From Sandaracinaceae bacterium (GTDB taxonomy: Bacteria > Myxococcota_A > Polyangia > Polyangiales > Sandaracinaceae): a DNA stretch of 64,000 bases. A model generated the notes under the pieces. It worked only from the letters and a program-made list of their open reading frames with translations. It had not been told where the DNA came from and ran no database searches. The position numbers and the translations under genes were made by a program. Below are positions 41,962 through 50,712 of the stretch, piece after piece (the first letter of the stretch is position 1; every line of letters starts with the position of its first letter). The DNA lies in the NCBI GenBank assembly GCA_020633195.1, contig JACKEC010000027.1, positions 1 through 64,000 on the forward strand, given 5' to 3'.

Positions 41962-41980
41962 CTCCGACTGTCAATCGGAG
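41962..41980 (-). promoter_or_regulatory. Candidate BlaI operator overlapping a TTGACA -35 box
   Basis: CTCCGA and TCGGAG form a perfect 6-bp inverted repeat around a seven-base spacer. The spacer contains, on the minus strand, TTGACA (41974-41969), an exact -35 hexamer pointing at blaI. The only base matches to a -10 box lie near 41951-41946 and are weak. A repressor on this dyad would block RNA polymerase, so autoregulation of the operon is the natural reading. Confidence 0.55.
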
Positions 41981-41984
41981 AAGC

Positions 41985-42971
41985 TCAAGCGAGCATCGCG
42001 TCGAGGCGCAGGCCGACCCAGACCGTCGCCACCGCGCCGATCGCGTAAGCGAGCCAGCGGCGGTGCGGGGCGAGCCGCCGAGCCGCCCACAGCGCGCCGA
42101 CCGCGAGCCCGACGAACGCGAGCTGCGCGACCTCGAGGCCGACGTGGAAGGCGACGAGCGCGAGGGGCGCGTCGCCCGCGGGGAGCCCCATCTCGGTCAG
42201 CGCGCCCGCGAAGCCGAGCCCGTGGATGAGCCCGAAGGCCGCCGCGACGAGCCACGGCGCGCGGAACACGAGCGTGGTGGGGGCGCGGATCACCTCGACG
42301 GCGAGGAACACGATCGAGAGCGCGATGCACAGCTCGACGGGCGCGCTCGGCAGGGTCAGGCCCGCCAGCACCGCGAGCGACAGGGTCAGCGCGTGCCCGA
42401 GCGTGAACCCCGTGACCGTGAGCCCGAGCGCGCGGAGCGGGCGGGCGCGCGCGACGCGGGGGTCGAAGACCACGAGCGTGAGCGCGAGGAGGAAGAGCAG
42501 GTGGTCGAGGCCGAACGCGAGGTGGTCGACGCCGAGCCGCGCGTAGCGACCGAAGACCGGGGGAGTTGGCGCGGCCGGGGTGATCGTGACGGCCGGCTGC
42601 CCGGGCTCGAGGAACGCGACCGCCTCCTCGGTTCCGTCGAGGCGCACGACCTGGACGGCGACGCGCAGCCCCGCCGCGCCGAGGCCCTCGACCTCGACGC
42701 GCGCGCCGTCGAGGCAGCGGGCGCGGCCGCGCACGACGAGCAGCGCGCCGGTGATCTCGCGGGTCGGCGGCGCCTCGAGCTCGCAAGCTCCGCTGACATG
42801 CAGGGTCAGGTCGGGGACGCGCCCCTCCTCGCCGCCGGCGCGCAGCGTGAGCGCCGCGCCGTCCGCGTCCTCGACGACGCGCAGCACCCCGAACATCAGC
42901 GAGTGCGCCCGCGCCGAGCCCGGCAGGAGGAGCGCGCAGATCAACGTCAGCGGCAGCGCCGCGCGCGTCAC
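41985..42971 (-). CDS. HupE/UreJ family membrane protein
   Basis: 328 residues with a signal peptide (LPLTLICALLLPGSARAH) and a strand-rich exported N-terminal domain of about 130 residues. The HupE/UreJ core of about six helices follows: LGVDHLAFGLDHLLFLLAL, FTLGHALTLSLAVLAGL and FGLIHGLGFAGAL with conserved His/Asp that could bind Ni or Co. HupE proteins are nickel/cobalt permeases or accessory factors of metalloenzymes. GTG overlaps the upstream ABC1 kinase stop as GTGA. It ends 46 bases before blaI on the same strand, which fits a metal-homeostasis locus. Confidence 0.85.
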   Translation of the reverse strand: MTRAALPLTLICALLLPGSARAHSLMFGVLRVVEDADGAALTLRAGGEEGRVPDLTLHVSGACELEAPPTREITGALLVVRGRARCLDGARVEVEGLGAAGLRVAVQVVRLDGTEEAVAFLEPGQPAVTITPAAPTPPVFGRYARLGVDHLAFGLDHLLFLLALTLVVFDPRVARARPLRALGLTVTGFTLGHALTLSLAVLAGLTLPSAPVELCIALSIVFLAVEVIRAPTTLVFRAPWLVAAAFGLIHGLGFAGALTEMGLPAGDAPLALVAFHVGLEVAQLAFVGLAVGALWAARRLAPHRRWLAYAIGAVATVWVGLRLDAMLA

Positions 42972-44272
42972 CGCGGGGTCTCGCGCCGCGGCGGCCGCGC
43001 GGGCGGCGCCTTGGACGCCGCCTCCGCGAGGTAGGGCAGCGCCATCTGGACGAGATCGATGTCCGGGTCGAGCTGCTTGCCGAGGCCCTCGGCCACGATC
43101 ACGCCGAGGTTCACGACGGTGAACACGGGGTCGACCTGGATCCGGTGCTTGCGCAGGATGTTCATCATCCCGCCGACCACCTCCGAGACCTCGACCTCGC
43201 CGAGGCGCTTGCCCTCGAACTTGTCGAAGAACGACATCGTGTCGCGCTCGTAGGCCCTGTAGTCCTTGGTCGCGACGAAGGGCGAGTAGACGTAGAAGAG
43301 GCGCGCCGCCGCGACCCCGTCGTTGCCGCCGAGCGCCTGGAACGTCTGGATCCACGGGGACATCAGGTCGGACGGAATCTCCGCGACCATCCCGAGGTCG
43401 ATGAAGACGAGCGTGCCGTCGTCCTGCAACAGGATGTTCCCCGGGTGCATGTCCGCGTGCACGAAGCCGTCGGTGAACACCATCTTGAGGATCGCCTCGG
43501 CGCCGCGGGCCGCGAGGCGTCTACGGATCTTGCGACCCTGCACCTTGTCGGTCTCGGTCGCCTTGCAGCCCTCGATGAACTCCATGACGAGGACCCGCTC
43601 GGTGCAGAGCTCGTCGTGGAGGTCCGGCACGCGCACGCCCTTGAAGCCCTCGAAGTTCTCCGCGAGGCGCCGGTTGTTCGCCGCCTCGAGGCGGAAGTCG
43701 AGCTGGTTCGCGAGCGCGAACCCGAAGCGCTCGACGGCGCCGGGGAGCGCGAGGAGGTGCACGCTCGGGATCACGTCGAGCACGCGCGCGCCCATCGACA
43801 GGATCGCGAGGTCGCGCTCGATCTGCATCCGCGCCTCCGGGCGCTGGACCTTGAGCGCGACCTTCTCGCCCGTGACGAGCTCGCCCTCGTGGACCTGCGC
43901 GACGCTGGCCGCGGCGACCGGCTCCCGCTCGACCCGGACGATGCGCGCGCGGTCGGACTCCGACAGCTCGACCGCGAGGACCTCCTCGATGGCCTCGAAC
44001 GACGCGGGCGGCACGGCGTCCTGGAGCCGCGAGAGCGCCTCGATCATCCCGGGCGGCAGCAGGTCGGCCCGGCTCCCCAGGATCTGCCCGAACTTCACGA
44101 ACGTGGCGCCGAGGCGCTCGAGGGTGGTGGCGAGGACGTCCCCGCGCAGCCGATCGCGACCGTGCGCGTCGAGCCGCCCGGCGCGCAGGCGGCGCCACAG
44201 ATAGCGGGGGATCACCGTCCCGAAGACGAGCGCGATCCACAAGAAGCGGGGAAACAGCCTCAGCGTCGACAT
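42968..44272 (-). CDS. ABC1/UbiB family atypical kinase (second copy)
   Basis: 434 residues. LGATFVKFGQILGSRADLLP (KxGQ), AAASVAQVHEGEL, VALKVQRPEARMQIERD, the ExD-like NQLDFRLEAANN, DGFVHADMHPGNI and VFIDLGMVAE are present. Unlike the copy at 13623 it has a membrane-like stretch at the N-terminus (FLWIALVFGTVIPRYLW) and none at the C-terminus. The downstream HupE/UreJ gene is translationally coupled, so the two may act together. It is divergent from the PLD lipoprotein across 53 bases. Confidence 0.92.
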   Translation of the reverse strand: MSTLRLFPRFLWIALVFGTVIPRYLWRRLRAGRLDAHGRDRLRGDVLATTLERLGATFVKFGQILGSRADLLPPGMIEALSRLQDAVPPASFEAIEEVLAVELSESDRARIVRVEREPVAAASVAQVHEGELVTGEKVALKVQRPEARMQIERDLAILSMGARVLDVIPSVHLLALPGAVERFGFALANQLDFRLEAANNRRLAENFEGFKGVRVPDLHDELCTERVLVMEFIEGCKATETDKVQGRKIRRRLAARGAEAILKMVFTDGFVHADMHPGNILLQDDGTLVFIDLGMVAEIPSDLMSPWIQTFQALGGNDGVAAARLFYVYSPFVATKDYRAYERDTMSFFDKFEGKRLGEVEVSEVVGGMMNILRKHRIQVDPVFTVVNLGVIVAEGLGKQLDPDIDLVQMALPYLAEAASKAPPARPPRRETPR

Positions 44273-44313
44273 GCGGCGAACCGAGCGCGGTGTAGCACAA
44301 GGCCGGCATCCGG

Positions 44314-44319
44314 TAGGAT
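44314..44319 (+). promoter_or_regulatory. Candidate -10 box for the PLD lipoprotein gene
   Basis: TAGGAT ends six bases before the ATG at 44326. The identical hexamer and spacing occur before the gene at 50713. No Shine-Dalgarno lies between. Confidence 0.4.
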
Positions 44320-44325
44320 CGAGGC

Positions 44326-45495
44326 ATGAGACGTCTCGCCGGCAGCCTGTTGTGTGTCGTGGCGCTGGGGTGCGCGGGGCGGCGGACGGGCGCCGACGAC
44401 GGCGGCGTCGACGCGGGGGCGACCGTCGACGCGAGCCTCCCGCCGGGGTCCGACGGAGGCGCGCCCGGCACCGACGGAGGCCCCGCGGCCACGGACGCGG
44501 GCGCCGACGCGGGCGAGCCGGCCGGGTGCGCCTGCCCGACCCTGCCGGCGACGTGCCTGCCCCCGCCGCCCCTCACGCCGGCGTTCACCCCGGAGGCGAC
44601 CGACGTCGCCTCGCAGCTCTTCGGCGTGATCGCCTGCGCCGAGACCACGCTGCAGGTCGCCGTCTACGAGGCGACCTGGGGTTGCATCCGCGACGCGCTC
44701 CAGGCCGCCCTCGACCGCGACGCGGATCTCGCGCTCGAGGTGGTCGTCGACGACCGCGAGTGCCCCGTCGGGTCGTGCTTCGTCGACGAGCTCACGCCGG
44801 CCGACCGGGTGACGGTGCGGCGCGACATGCGCAGCGGGCTCATGCACCACAAGTTCGTGATCGCCGACGGCGTCTACCTCTGGGTCGGCTCGAGCAACTT
44901 CACGACGCGCTCGTTCTGCACCGACCACAACAACTCGGTGGCGATCGACGACCCGGTCATCGTCGAGCGCTACCGCGGGGTGTTCGACCGCATGTTCGAC
45001 CTCGAGGACTTCGGCCCCGTCGCGCCCGAGGGCCCGACGACGTCGGGGCCCTACACCGTCTACTTCAGCCCCGAGTCGCCGACGTCCGAGCCCGCCGGCT
45101 GGATGACCGCGATGGTGGCCGCGATCGGGGAGGCCACCACCTCGGTCGAGGCGATGATCTTCGCGTGGACGCGCACCGAGATCTCCGATGCCCTCGTCGC
45201 CGCCGCGGCGCGCGGGGTGACGGTCCGCGCCCTCGTCACCGGCACCTACGCGGACGACGCCCCGGCGCAGGCGCTGCTCGCGGCGGGCATCGACGTCCGC
45301 GTCGCGTCGATCCACTCGAAGGTGATGATCCTCGACGGCGAGACCGTCGTGACCGGCTCCGCGAACTGGAGCGAGAACGCCTGGTCGAACAACGAGAACA
45401 GTCTCTGGATCACCGATCCCGGGGTCGCCGCCGCGTTCGGCGCGCAGTTCGAGAGCGTCTACGCCGCCGCGACCGCGGCCACCCCCGCGCCCTGA
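44326..45495 (+). CDS. Phospholipase D-like lipoprotein with two HKD motifs
   Basis: 389 residues. The lipobox is VVALGC, then a DGGVDAGA-type linker to about residue 65. Two PLD half-domains follow, each with a catalytic motif: MHHKFVIADGVYLWVGSSNF and HSKVMILDGETVVTGSANWS. An HxK pair followed by GS/N residues is intact in both. Family members hydrolyse phosphodiesters in lipids or nucleic acids; being lipid-anchored, this one acts outside the inner membrane. A Cys-rich patch (CACPTLPATCLPPP) lies before the first half-domain. The RCC1 lipoprotein gene follows on the same strand. Confidence 0.9.
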   Translation: MRRLAGSLLCVVALGCAGRRTGADDGGVDAGATVDASLPPGSDGGAPGTDGGPAATDAGADAGEPAGCACPTLPATCLPPPPLTPAFTPEATDVASQLFGVIACAETTLQVAVYEATWGCIRDALQAALDRDADLALEVVVDDRECPVGSCFVDELTPADRVTVRRDMRSGLMHHKFVIADGVYLWVGSSNFTTRSFCTDHNNSVAIDDPVIVERYRGVFDRMFDLEDFGPVAPEGPTTSGPYTVYFSPESPTSEPAGWMTAMVAAIGEATTSVEAMIFAWTRTEISDALVAAAARGVTVRALVTGTYADDAPAQALLAAGIDVRVASIHSKVMILDGETVVTGSANWSENAWSNNENSLWITDPGVAAAFGAQFESVYAAATAATPAP

Positions 45496-45558
45496 GGCGC
45501 TCTCAATTTCTCGCGAGGACGATTGGAAAGAGGGCGCCCCGAGGACGACCTACGGTCG

Positions 45559-46836
45559 ATGACGAAGCGAGCCGTCGCGCTCCTGCTCTCGCTCCCGCTC
45601 CTCGCGGGCTGCGGGGCCCGCACCGGCGTGCTCGATCCGTCGCCGCGCGAGCGCCGCGACGCGGGCGCGCCGACGGTCGACGCGTCCCTCGACGCCGCCG
45701 TCGACCCGAGGCTCGACGCGTCGGTGCCCCCGCCCCCCGACCGCGACGGGAGCGTGCCCGTGCGGGAGATCGAGCCCGCCGTCATGGTCGCGGCCGGGCT
45801 CTTCCACACCTGCGCCGCGACCGCCGCGGGTCGCGTGCACTGCTGGGGCTTCAACAACCAGGGTCAGGTCGGCGACGGCTCGAGCGAGACCCGCCTGGAC
45901 CCGGTGCCGAGCGCGGGCATCACCACCGCCACCGGGGTGAGCGCGGGCCGATCGCACACGTGCGCGCGCCTCGCGGACGGGACCGCGCGCTGCTGGGGCG
46001 CCAACCTCGCCGGTCAGCTCGGCGACGGGAGCTTCGAGACGCGCCAGCTCCTGCCGGTGCTGGTCAGCGGCCTCACCAACGTCGCGCAGGTCGCCGCGGG
46101 CGGCAGCCACACGTGCGCGCGCCTCGACGACGGACGCCTCTTCTGCTGGGGCGACAACGACCAAGGTCAGGTCGGCCCCGACGACCGGGGCGCCTACCGC
46201 GAGCCCGTGCTGGTCCCGCTGCCGGAGCCGATCACCGAGGTCTCCGCGGGCTTCCAGCACACCTGCGTGGTGACCCGGTCGCGGCGCGTGCTCTGCTGGG
46301 GACAGGCCGCGATCGAGACCCGGCGCCCCCTCGACGAGATCGCGCCGCCCTTCGTGCCGACGGAGGTGCCCGGCCTCCCCGCCGTCGATCGCGTGACCTC
46401 GGGCGACTACGAGTCTTGCGCCATCGATGAGAGCTCCTTCGTGTGGTGCTGGGACTTCGAAGAGCGCACCCGCGGCGACTTCGACAGCGTGGTGCCCGCC
46501 CGCGCCGAGCGGCATGAGGACCTCGGCGCGATCACGCACGTCAGCGCGGGACACGAGTTCCGCTGCGCGGTCGGGGCCTGGAGCGGGGTCATCTGCTGGG
46601 GCAACAACGAGCGCGGGCAGCTCGGCGACGGCGGCGAGAACACGACCCCCGGCGCGGTGGTCACGCCGATCGGCCTGCCGAGCAGCACCCTGGTGTCCGC
46701 GGGCTGGCGCCACGCCTGCGCGCTCGACACCACCGGCGTGGTCCGCTGCTGGGGTCGCAACTGGGAGGGCCAGCTCGGCGACGGCCGCGGCGGCGAGGAT
46801 CGACCGCCCGTGATCGCCGCGGTCTTCCGGGACTGA
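45559..46836 (+). CDS. RCC1-repeat lipoprotein
   Basis: 425 residues. The lipobox is PLLAGC, followed by a disordered Asp/Ala/Pro linker to about residue 75. Seven repeats follow of the type VAAGxxHTCAxxxxGxxxCWGxNxxGQLGDG (for example GRSHTCARLADGTARCWG and GWRHACALDTTGVVRCWG), which close an RCC1 beta-propeller. Two Cys per blade (HTCA and CWG) should form disulfides, as expected for an exported version. The protein is probably a surface binding module, and no enzymatic site is visible. ATG at 45559 gives the proper signal; upstream in-frame starts do not. Confidence 0.88.
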   Translation: MTKRAVALLLSLPLLAGCGARTGVLDPSPRERRDAGAPTVDASLDAAVDPRLDASVPPPPDRDGSVPVREIEPAVMVAAGLFHTCAATAAGRVHCWGFNNQGQVGDGSSETRLDPVPSAGITTATGVSAGRSHTCARLADGTARCWGANLAGQLGDGSFETRQLLPVLVSGLTNVAQVAAGGSHTCARLDDGRLFCWGDNDQGQVGPDDRGAYREPVLVPLPEPITEVSAGFQHTCVVTRSRRVLCWGQAAIETRRPLDEIAPPFVPTEVPGLPAVDRVTSGDYESCAIDESSFVWCWDFEERTRGDFDSVVPARAERHEDLGAITHVSAGHEFRCAVGAWSGVICWGNNERGQLGDGGENTTPGAVVTPIGLPSSTLVSAGWRHACALDTTGVVRCWGRNWEGQLGDGRGGEDRPPVIAAVFRD

Positions 46837-46850
46837 GTGCGCTCGAGGCT

Positions 46851-48431
46851 TCAGGGCAACGGCTGCGAGATCGGCGACGGGCTCGCGCTCATGTGCGGCC
46901 AGCCGTCGCGCCAGTCGATGCGGTCGACGAGGACGAGCCGACCCGGCGCGCCGCCGACGCTGCCGGCCAGCCACGAGTGGTAGACGTGGACCCAGTCGCC
47001 GCTCGGGCCGCGGAGCACCGAGCCGTGACCGGGGCCGCCGAAGCTGCCGTTGCTCGTGAGGATCGGGTCTCCGAGCTTCGTGAACGGGCCGGTCGGCGAC
47101 GACGACCGCGCGACGCCGACCGCGTAGCGCGTCGTGGCGTACCCGTTGGCGCTGTAGAAGAGGTAGTAGGTCCCGCTGCGGTGGATCATCCACGGGCCCT
47201 CGACCAGCGCCCCCTCCCACCCGAGCGTGTTGCTCAGGATCTCCGTGCGCGAGCCCCGCAGCGTGACGCCGTCGGCGGCGAGCGGCTGGATGTAGATCGG
47301 CGTGCGCCGACCGACCGCGTTGCCGTCGATCTTCCAGAGCAGGTAGCGCGTGCCGTCCGGCGCTTCGAAGAAGCTCGCGTCGATCACGCCGGGGCTGGGG
47401 TCGTGCAGCAGCGGCCGGCCCAGGTCGGTGTAGGGCCCGAGGACGTCGGTCGCCGTCGCCGCGCCGAGCGCGAGGCTCCCGTCTCCGCTGCGGGCGCTGT
47501 AGTACACGACCCAGCGATCGCCGACGCGGTGGATCTCGGGCGCCCAGAAGTCACCCGAGCCCCACCCGGGGCGCGTGCCCGACGGGAAGACGTGGCCCGC
47601 GTTCGTCCAGTGGACGAGGTCCGTCGAGGTCCGCAGGGGGAAGGCCGCCGCCGCGTTCCCCGACGTGCACGTCATCACGTAGCGGTCGCCGTCGGCGACG
47701 ACGCCCGGGTCCGCGCAGCTCGTGTCGAGGACGGGGTTGGCGTAGAGCCCGCCGCACTGCTCGTATCGCAACGATACTTGACACGATCCGCGGCCCCCGA
47801 AGTGAGGTACCCAGCCGTTCGAGAGCGTCGTCGCGGAGTCGCCGCCCGCCGCCGCGCACTCTCCGTCCCAGGTCACGACGCCCCGCACCTGATCGTAGTC
47901 CGCGGCGTGGCCCGGAGCGCGCAGCCAGCTCGAGCCGTAGGTGATCCGCGTGGTGCACGCGTCCGGCGCGGCCGGCGCGCAGTCGCCCGTCACGTCGAGC
48001 GCGATCACGCAGGCGGTCGGCCCGCGGAAGTACGGTCGCCAGCCGTTGGAGAGCTCCGCGTAGCTGTTCCCGCTCGCGTCGGGGTGGCAGACGCCGTCCC
48101 ACGTGACGCGGTCGGCGACGTCGTCGTGATCGCTCGTCCGCCCCGCCGCGCGGATCCACGCCGAGCCGTACGTGATCCGGGTCGCGCAGGGCTCGGGCGG
48201 CGACCCCGCGTCCGGCGTCGTGGCCGCGTCGACATCCTCGCCGGCGTCGACGGTGTCGCCCGCGTCCACGAGGTCGGAGCCGCCATCGACGCCGGGGCCC
48301 GCCGCGTCCGACGTCGACGCGTCCGCGCCCATCGGCGCGGCGGCGTCTTCGAGGACGACGTCGCCGTCGCAGGCGCCGAGCAGGGAGACCCAGACCAGGC
48401 AGACCCAGAGCACGCTCGAGAGGGATCGCAT
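46851..48431 (-). CDS. GH43 glycosidase lipoprotein (arabinanase-like) with duplicated module
   Basis: 526 residues. The lipobox is SLLGAC, then a DAGxxVDAG linker. Residues 85-150 and 155-215 are two copies of a module with ITYGSxWxRAxGxxxDxDxV, VTWDGxC and LSNGWxPxFxG plus paired Cys. The five-bladed GH43 domain follows from residue 220. It shows the general base in TSCADPGVV, the second Asp in GVIDASFFEAP and the acid Glu in GALVEGPWMIH. WGSGDFWAPEIHRV and GGPGHGSVLRG support it. Substrates of the family are arabinan or xylan side chains, here unproven. ATG at 48431 follows GAGGTG. Confidence 0.9.
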   Translation of the reverse strand: MRSLSSVLWVCLVWVSLLGACDGDVVLEDAAAPMGADASTSDAAGPGVDGGSDLVDAGDTVDAGEDVDAATTPDAGSPPEPCATRITYGSAWIRAAGRTSDHDDVADRVTWDGVCHPDASGNSYAELSNGWRPYFRGPTACVIALDVTGDCAPAAPDACTTRITYGSSWLRAPGHAADYDQVRGVVTWDGECAAAGGDSATTLSNGWVPHFGGRGSCQVSLRYEQCGGLYANPVLDTSCADPGVVADGDRYVMTCTSGNAAAAFPLRTSTDLVHWTNAGHVFPSGTRPGWGSGDFWAPEIHRVGDRWVVYYSARSGDGSLALGAATATDVLGPYTDLGRPLLHDPSPGVIDASFFEAPDGTRYLLWKIDGNAVGRRTPIYIQPLAADGVTLRGSRTEILSNTLGWEGALVEGPWMIHRSGTYYLFYSANGYATTRYAVGVARSSSPTGPFTKLGDPILTSNGSFGGPGHGSVLRGPSGDWVHVYHSWLAGSVGGAPGRLVLVDRIDWRDGWPHMSASPSPISQPLP

Positions 48432-48616
48432 CGGCACCTCGAACCGCAATTCACATACCAGAGGACCGCGCCGACCGCGCTGCGGTCTCGAGGCAGCAAG
48501 CCGCGCGGGAGCGACGCGCCCCCAGCCCTGGACGTTCAGGAGTTGGACGTCGCGAGGCGGGTCGGGCGCCGATCGGGCGGGCGCCGGAGCGCGAGGGGCT
48601 CCGCGACGACCTAGGC
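48432..48616. other. Intergenic region between NnrS stop and GH43 start
   Basis: 185 bases without a gene on either strand. It holds a short hairpin (CGGAGC at 48585-48590 with GCTCCG at 48598-48603, seven-base loop) just after the nnrS stop on the minus strand, a weak terminator candidate without a U-run. The GH43 promoter presumably lies near the AT-richer stretch around 48450. Confidence 0.35.
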
Positions 48617-49813
48617 CTACCCCGCCTTGCCGTCGGGTCGCGGGCGAAGGAGGCTCGGGCCGACGCGCACCAGGTAGATCCCGAACGCGAGCGTCCAGAG
48701 GACCGCGGCCACGTCGATCGCGATCGTGTGGAGGCGCGCCATCGGCCCGATCACCCGCACGAGCGCCGCCGCGACGACGAGCGCGAACGCGGCGGCGAGG
48801 GCTCGGTCCGCGCGCAGCGGCCGGCCCGTGTGGCCGAGCGACACGCGCGCCATCATCCCGAGCACGAGCGTGCCGATCGCCCCGGCGGTCAACGCGTGGA
48901 GCGCCGTCGACTCGTCGAGGGCGGGGCTCCAGATGGCGGCGGCGCGGAGCGCGAAGCCGATCGGGACGAAGGCGTAGCCGACGTGCAGCACCCAGAGCAG
49001 CGGCTCGGGCAACGAGTGGCGGGCGCCCCAGTGGCGCGCGCGACCCAGCGCGGTGACCGAGGCGATCCCGGCGACGACGCCGAGCGGCCAGCCCCGCACG
49101 GAGGCCGCGTCGATCAGGACCAAGAGGACCGCGCTGCCGATGCTGGCGCGGTCGAGCCACGGGAGGCTTCGGATGTCGTCGGCGCCGGTCGCGTTGCGCG
49201 TGAACATCGGGATGACGCGCCCGCCGATCACGAGGACGATCACGATCACGAGGTCCACGCCGAGGCGCGGGCCGAGCGTCTGCCACGTCACCGAGCCGGT
49301 CAGCGCGCCCGCGTGGGTGAGCGCTTGGGCGCCGAAGAGCAGCGCGAGCAGCGCCACGATCCCGTAGTTCCGGCGGCTGCGCGCGAGCACGATGACCCGG
49401 CCGACGGCGAGCGCGAGCAAGGGCAAGAAGGCGAGGTCGATCGCGGCGATGACCGCGCCGTCGATCCGGCCGCCGAGCAGCGAGGCGACGCGACCGGCCA
49501 GCCACACCGCGCACAGCCCGGCGAGCGCGGGACCGACCGCCGTCTCCCGCTTGGTCCAGTTGGCCGCCGCGGTGAGCAGGAAGCCTCCGATGACCGCGGC
49601 GGCGAACCCGAAGACCATCTCGTGCGCGTGCCAGACGCTCGGGAGCAGGTGATCGCCCACGGAGAGCTGCCCGCGTCGCGCGAGCACCCACGCGGGCACG
49701 CCGGCGACCGCGAAGCCCGCGGCGAGCAGGAAGAACGGCCGAAAGCCCTTGTCGAAGAGGGCGAAGCGCCTCGTCGGCGCCTCGCGAACGCGCAGCTGGA
49801 CCAGCTCGGACAT
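48617..49813 (-). CDS. nnrS: NnrS family heme/copper membrane protein
   Basis: 398 residues with about twelve hydrophobic helices. The conserved family features are FDKGFRPFFLLAAGFAVAG at the start, SVWHAHEMVFGFAAAVIGGF, FLLTAAANWT, GGRVIPMFTRNA and HALTAGAIGTLVLGMMAR. The several His in these helices bind heme and copper in characterised NnrS. NnrS is associated with protection from nitric oxide stress in denitrifiers and pathogens. No nitrogen-oxide enzymes or NO regulator genes are next to it here. ATG at 49813 follows GGGGACGG. It is divergent from the TPR lipoprotein gene. Confidence 0.93.
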   Translation of the reverse strand: MSELVQLRVREAPTRRFALFDKGFRPFFLLAAGFAVAGVPAWVLARRGQLSVGDHLLPSVWHAHEMVFGFAAAVIGGFLLTAAANWTKRETAVGPALAGLCAVWLAGRVASLLGGRIDGAVIAAIDLAFLPLLALAVGRVIVLARSRRNYGIVALLALLFGAQALTHAGALTGSVTWQTLGPRLGVDLVIVIVLVIGGRVIPMFTRNATGADDIRSLPWLDRASIGSAVLLVLIDAASVRGWPLGVVAGIASVTALGRARHWGARHSLPEPLLWVLHVGYAFVPIGFALRAAAIWSPALDESTALHALTAGAIGTLVLGMMARVSLGHTGRPLRADRALAAAFALVVAAALVRVIGPMARLHTIAIDVAAVLWTLAFGIYLVRVGPSLLRPRPDGKAG

Positions 49814-49884
49814 CCGTCCCCGTCCATCTGCGCACCGAGGTCGCGAAATCCACCCCGGCGGGCGCCGCGCGGTGCCGGACGCGT

Positions 49885-49890
49885 TACGCT
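49885..49890 (+). promoter_or_regulatory. Candidate -10 box for the TPR lipoprotein gene
   Basis: TACGCT ends six bases before the ATG at 49897. The intervening CCCGAA is not a Shine-Dalgarno sequence, which fits a leaderless transcript. Confidence 0.35.
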
Positions 49891-49896
49891 CCCGAA

Positions 49897-50634
49897 ATGA
49901 GGTCGATGTTCCTCGGCGCGGTCTCGCTGTGCGCCTCCCTCCTCGTCGCGTGCGACCCCGAGATCGTCGAGGCCCCGCGCTACCAGGACCTGCCGACGGA
50001 GTCGGCAGGCGGCGAGGCGCCCCCGAGCCAGGAGGCCATGACCTTCCTCGAGCGCGCGATGGTGTTGATCCAGCAGGACCAATGTCAGCGCGCGATCGAC
50101 GAGGCGCTCCTGCCGGCGCTGGATCGGTTCGAGGCGCAGTACCCCGCCGACCGCCCGCTGCCGACGGCGTCGCGACGGGCCGACGCGCGCGGCTCCGCCG
50201 CCGGGCCCGAGTGGAGCGACGCGATGTACCTGCACGCGTTCTGCCTCGTGGAGGTCGGGCGCGCGGACGAGGCGTCGCGCTGGCTCGAGCGCGCGCTGAC
50301 GAGGATCCCGAGCGACGTCGTGTACTCGTGCGAGCTCGGCCACATCCGCCAGGGCCAGGGCCGGATGCCCGACGCGCTCACGATCTTCCAGGGCGCGCTC
50401 GAGAACGCGCGGGGGCTCCGCGAGAGCGGCGCGATCGGCCAGCAGCTCCTGTTCGGTCAGCCCCTCGACTGGTGGGAGCGACGCGCGCTGCGCGGGATCG
50501 GGTACACGCAGTACGAGCTCGGCGACATGGCCGCGGCCGAGGCGGCGTACCGCGCGGCCCTCGCGATCGATCCGAACGACGAGCGCGCGCTCCGCGAGCT
50601 TCAGCTCATCGCGACCCGCCGCGGCGCGATCTGA
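49897..50634 (+). CDS. TPR-containing lipoprotein
   Basis: 245 residues. The lipobox is SLLVAC. After a short linker come helical hairpins consistent with three to four tetratricopeptide repeats. The clearest are AMYLHAFCLVEVGRADEASR, VYSCELGHIRQGQGRMPDAL and LRGIGYTQYELGDMAAAEAA followed by YRAALAIDPNDERALRE. TPR lipoproteins scaffold envelope complexes. It is divergent from nnrS by 83 bases and followed after 78 bases by another lipoprotein gene. No partner is obvious. Confidence 0.82.
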   Translation: MRSMFLGAVSLCASLLVACDPEIVEAPRYQDLPTESAGGEAPPSQEAMTFLERAMVLIQQDQCQRAIDEALLPALDRFEAQYPADRPLPTASRRADARGSAAGPEWSDAMYLHAFCLVEVGRADEASRWLERALTRIPSDVVYSCELGHIRQGQGRMPDALTIFQGALENARGLRESGAIGQQLLFGQPLDWWERRALRGIGYTQYELGDMAAAEAAYRAALAIDPNDERALRELQLIATRRGAI

Positions 50635-50700
50635 TCGTCAGCGCACACAGAGGCTCCGATACGTTCGGCCTCGACGCGAGGAATCCAGGCCGAGGCGCGA

Positions 50701-50706
50701 TAGGAT
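50701..50706 (+). promoter_or_regulatory. Candidate -10 box for the HExxH lipoprotein gene
   Basis: TAGGAT is followed by six bases and then GTG at 50713, identical in sequence and spacing to the box before 44326. Confidence 0.4.
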
Positions 50707-50712
50707 GGTCAC

